Shown here: positions 5,750 to 6,575 of the stretch, one piece after another | How the letters are laid out: each line of letters begins with the position of its first letter | Numbering within the stretch: position 1 is the stretch's first letter | NCBI GenBank assembly: GCA_937915885.1 | Contig: CALGGP010000402.1 | Coordinates: forward strand, 1 to 6,575 | DNA: 6,575 bases | Origin: an uncultured Selenomonadales bacterium | Lineage (GTDB): Bacteria > Bacillota > Negativicutes > Selenomonadales > Selenomonadaceae | Direction: 5' to 3' | Program-made: the position numbers and the translations under genes | Notes under the pieces: model-generated | Told to the model about the DNA's origin: nothing | Database searches by the model: none | What the model saw: the letters and a program-made list of their open reading frames with translations, nothing else

Positions 5750-5756
5750 CCTCCTT
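5750..5756 (-). promoter_or_regulatory. Shine-Dalgarno of rplE with a decoy ATG
   Basis: AAGGAGG on the transcript strand is followed at once by an out-of-frame ATG (spacing 0) and then, 7 bases after GGAGG, by the TTG that opens L5. Spacing and the conserved N-terminus both select the TTG; the ATG is too close to be used efficiently. Confidence 0.75.
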
Positions 5757-5762
5757 CCCGAA

Positions 5763-6095
5763 TTATTTGGTCTGGTCGATGACCTCGCCGCATTTTTTGC
5801 AAACGCGCACTTTTTGCCCGTTGACTTCCTTATGAGCAATGCGCGTCGGCTTACTGCAGGCGGGGCATACGAGCATGACTTTGCAGGCGTGGAGCGGAGC
5901 TTCCTTGGTGAGGATGCCGCCCTGCGGAGCCTTGAGATTGGGTTTGGTGTGACGCTTGACTTTATTGATGCCTTCGACGATCACCTTGCCGTGCTTGGGC
6001 TGCGCCTCGATGATTTTGCCTTCCTTGCCCTTATCCTTGCCGCTGAGCACGATCACGTTATCGCCCTTTTTGACGTGCAAATGATTGATTGACAA
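5763..6095 (-). CDS. rplX: 50S ribosomal protein L24 (uL24), zinc-ribbon form
   Basis: L24 is an assembly-initiating protein of the large subunit, binding near the 5' end of 23S rRNA. The 110-residue product has the N-terminal KOW/SH3-like core HVKKGDNVIVLSGKDKGKEG (7-26), the central KVKRHTKPN region (45-53) and PQGGILTKEAPLH (57-69). The C-terminal part carries a four-cysteine zinc ribbon, C77-x2-C80 and C99-x2-C102; a fifth cysteine, C71, lies just before it. The start is TTG at 6095, set by GGAGGTG 7 bases upstream. A second in-frame TTG at residue 6 would give the M-H-V-K-K-G-D start seen in Bacillus L24, but it lies 22 bases from the ribosome binding site and is less likely. The stop is TAA, 20 bases before rplE. 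The identity is secure. Confidence 0.96.
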   Translation of the reverse strand: MSINHLHVKKGDNVIVLSGKDKGKEGKIIEAQPKHGKVIVEGINKVKRHTKPNLKAPQGGILTKEAPLHACKVMLVCPACSKPTRIAHKEVNGQKVRVCKKCGEVIDQTK

Positions 6096-6100
6096 ACCGG

Positions 6101-6107
6101 CACCTCC
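6101..6107 (-). promoter_or_regulatory. Shine-Dalgarno deciding the TTG start of rplX
   Basis: GGAGGTG on the transcript strand lies with its GGAGG core 7 bases before the TTG at 6095 and 22 bases before the alternative TTG at 6080. It therefore favours the longer protein with a five-residue N-terminal addition relative to the Bacillus-like start. Confidence 0.75.
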
Positions 6108-6119
6108 TCTCTGAACGGA

Positions 6120-6488
6120 TTAGAGAACTTCGGGAGCGAGCGAGATGATTTTCATGAAATCCTTCTCGCGGAGTTCGCGCGCGACCGGTCCGAAGATACG
6201 GGTTCCGCGCGGAGTTTTATCCTCTTTGATGATGACGGCGGCGTTCTCGTCGAAACGGATATAGGAGCCGTCGGGGCGGCTGAGCCCCTTTTTCGAGCGA
6301 ACGACGACTGCCTTGACGACTTCGCCTTTCTTGACTTGACCGCCGGGCGTAGCGCTCTTGACGGTCGCGACGATGATATCACCGATGTTGGCGTAGCGGC
6401 GGAACGAACCGCCGAGCACTCTGATGCACATGATCTCTTTCGCGCCGGTGTTGTCGCCGACGTTGAGCATCGTCTGCTGTTGAATCAA
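6120..6488 (-). CDS. rplN: 50S ribosomal protein L14 (uL14)
   Basis: L14 is a beta-barrel protein of the large subunit that binds 23S rRNA and contributes to the bridge with the small subunit. The 122-residue product has the standard family length. It opens with MIQQQTMLNVGDNTGAKE, has the basic stretch KKGEVVKAVVVRSKK (53-67), RPDGSYIRFDENAAVI (71-86), and ends with the GTRIFGPVARELRE block (95-108). The start is TTG: the family normally begins M-I-Q-Q, and the only internal ATG (residue 7) would remove that conserved start. Two overlapping GGAGG cores lie 5 and 8 bases upstream. The stop is TAA, followed by a 24-base gap to rplX. It is the first gene of the block, as in other spc operons, but the expected rpsQ is not recognisable just upstream. 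Identity is certain; the TTG start is very likely. Confidence 0.97.
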   Translation of the reverse strand: MIQQQTMLNVGDNTGAKEIMCIRVLGGSFRRYANIGDIIVATVKSATPGGQVKKGEVVKAVVVRSKKGLSRPDGSYIRFDENAAVIIKEDKTPRGTRIFGPVARELREKDFMKIISLAPEVL

Positions 6489-6575
6489 TTTGACCTCCTC
6501 CTTTCGATCTTTATTGAAAAAATTTTTTTCGAGGGCGGGTGGGAAACACGGTTCCTGTTAAGGAACATGGGGCGG
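6489..6575 (-). other. Leader before rplN: hairpin, C-rich tract and A/T tract, no recognisable rpsQ end
   Basis: These 87 bases run to the window edge. On the transcript strand they contain a perfect 6-bp stem with a 4-base loop (6551-6566, GTTCCT-TAAC-AGGAAC), a C-rich stretch (6533-6543, three CCC runs separated by single bases), an A7T6 tract (6517-6529) and then the rplN ribosome binding site. None of the three frames resembles the usual C-terminus of S17. One frame is open from the edge to a TGA overlapping the rplN TTG (6485-6487), but its residues look random and basic. I see no convincing -35/-10 pair and no hairpin followed directly by a T-run. The region may be a lengthened intergenic gap or a rearranged junction. 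Confidence 0.45.
6493..6502 (-). promoter_or_regulatory. Double Shine-Dalgarno of rplN
   Basis: On the transcript strand AGGAGGAGGT holds two overlapping GGAGG cores, 8 and 5 bases before the TTG start of rplN. This strong site fixes TTG as the start, because no in-frame ATG or GTG occurs at a usable distance. A strong site may offset the weak start codon; that is inference. Confidence 0.8.

Noticed and set aside
5743..5762. S8 repressor-binding site in the rplE leader, as in enterobacteria
   Set aside because: Only 20 bases lie between rplX and rplE and no S8-type helix with a bulged core can be drawn there.
6485..6568. Small 27-codon frame (ATG at 6566-6568) ending in a TGA overlapping the rplN start
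   Set aside because: No ribosome binding site is visible, the product resembles nothing, and its last codons are simply the rplN ribosome binding site.
6489..6575. Promoter upstream of rplN (TTAACA as a possible -35)
   Set aside because: No -10-like hexamer stands about 17 bases downstream; that position is C-rich. The A/T tract alone is not enough.

Overview
The window is one uninterrupted block of a bacterial spc-type ribosomal protein operon. All 13 genes lie on the minus strand, so transcription runs from position 6575 towards 1. In transcription order they are rplN (L14), rplX (L24), rplE (L5), rpsZ/rpsN (zinc-type S14), rpsH (S8), rplF (L6), rplR (L18), rpsE (S5), rpmD (L30), rplO (L15), secY, adk and infA. 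All reading frames are intact, and I see no mobile-element gene, tRNA, rRNA or CRISPR array.

The organism is most likely a member of the Bacillota. adk and infA follow secY, S14 is the short four-cysteine form, the ribosome binding sites are strong AGGAGG-type sites, and adenylate kinase carries a four-cysteine zinc LID. From memory, the IF-1 and L18 wording resembles Negativicutes (Selenomonas, Veillonella or Acidaminococcus relatives), but I could not test this. By eye the genes are moderately GC-rich.

Layout. Positions 6489-6575 are a leader before rplN with a small perfect hairpin, G-runs and an A/T tract; no recognisable end of rpsQ is visible there. Positions 4570-6488 hold rplN-rplX-rplE-rpsZ-rpsH with gaps of 17-28 bases; the first three start with TTG. 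Positions 4468-4569 are the only long internal gap, almost filled by an AT-rich heptamer repeat arranged as an inverted repeat with 35-base arms. Positions 937-4467 hold rplF-rplR-rpsE-rpmD-rplO-secY, very tightly packed: rpmD and rplO overlap by 4 bases, and the rplO stop abuts the secY GTG. Positions 40-924 hold adk and infA, with no map gene between them. Positions 1-39 are a short downstream edge with a possible hairpin.

The genes supply ribosomal proteins of both subunits, the SecY channel that receives ribosome-nascent chain complexes, the kinase that balances adenine nucleotides, and initiation factor IF-1. They form a growth-linked transcription unit with several junctions that look translationally coupled. 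There is no evidence of a new biological system. The oddities worth a second look are the heptamer hairpin between rpsH and rplF, the run of TTG starts, the unusual sequence ahead of rplN, and the missing map gene.
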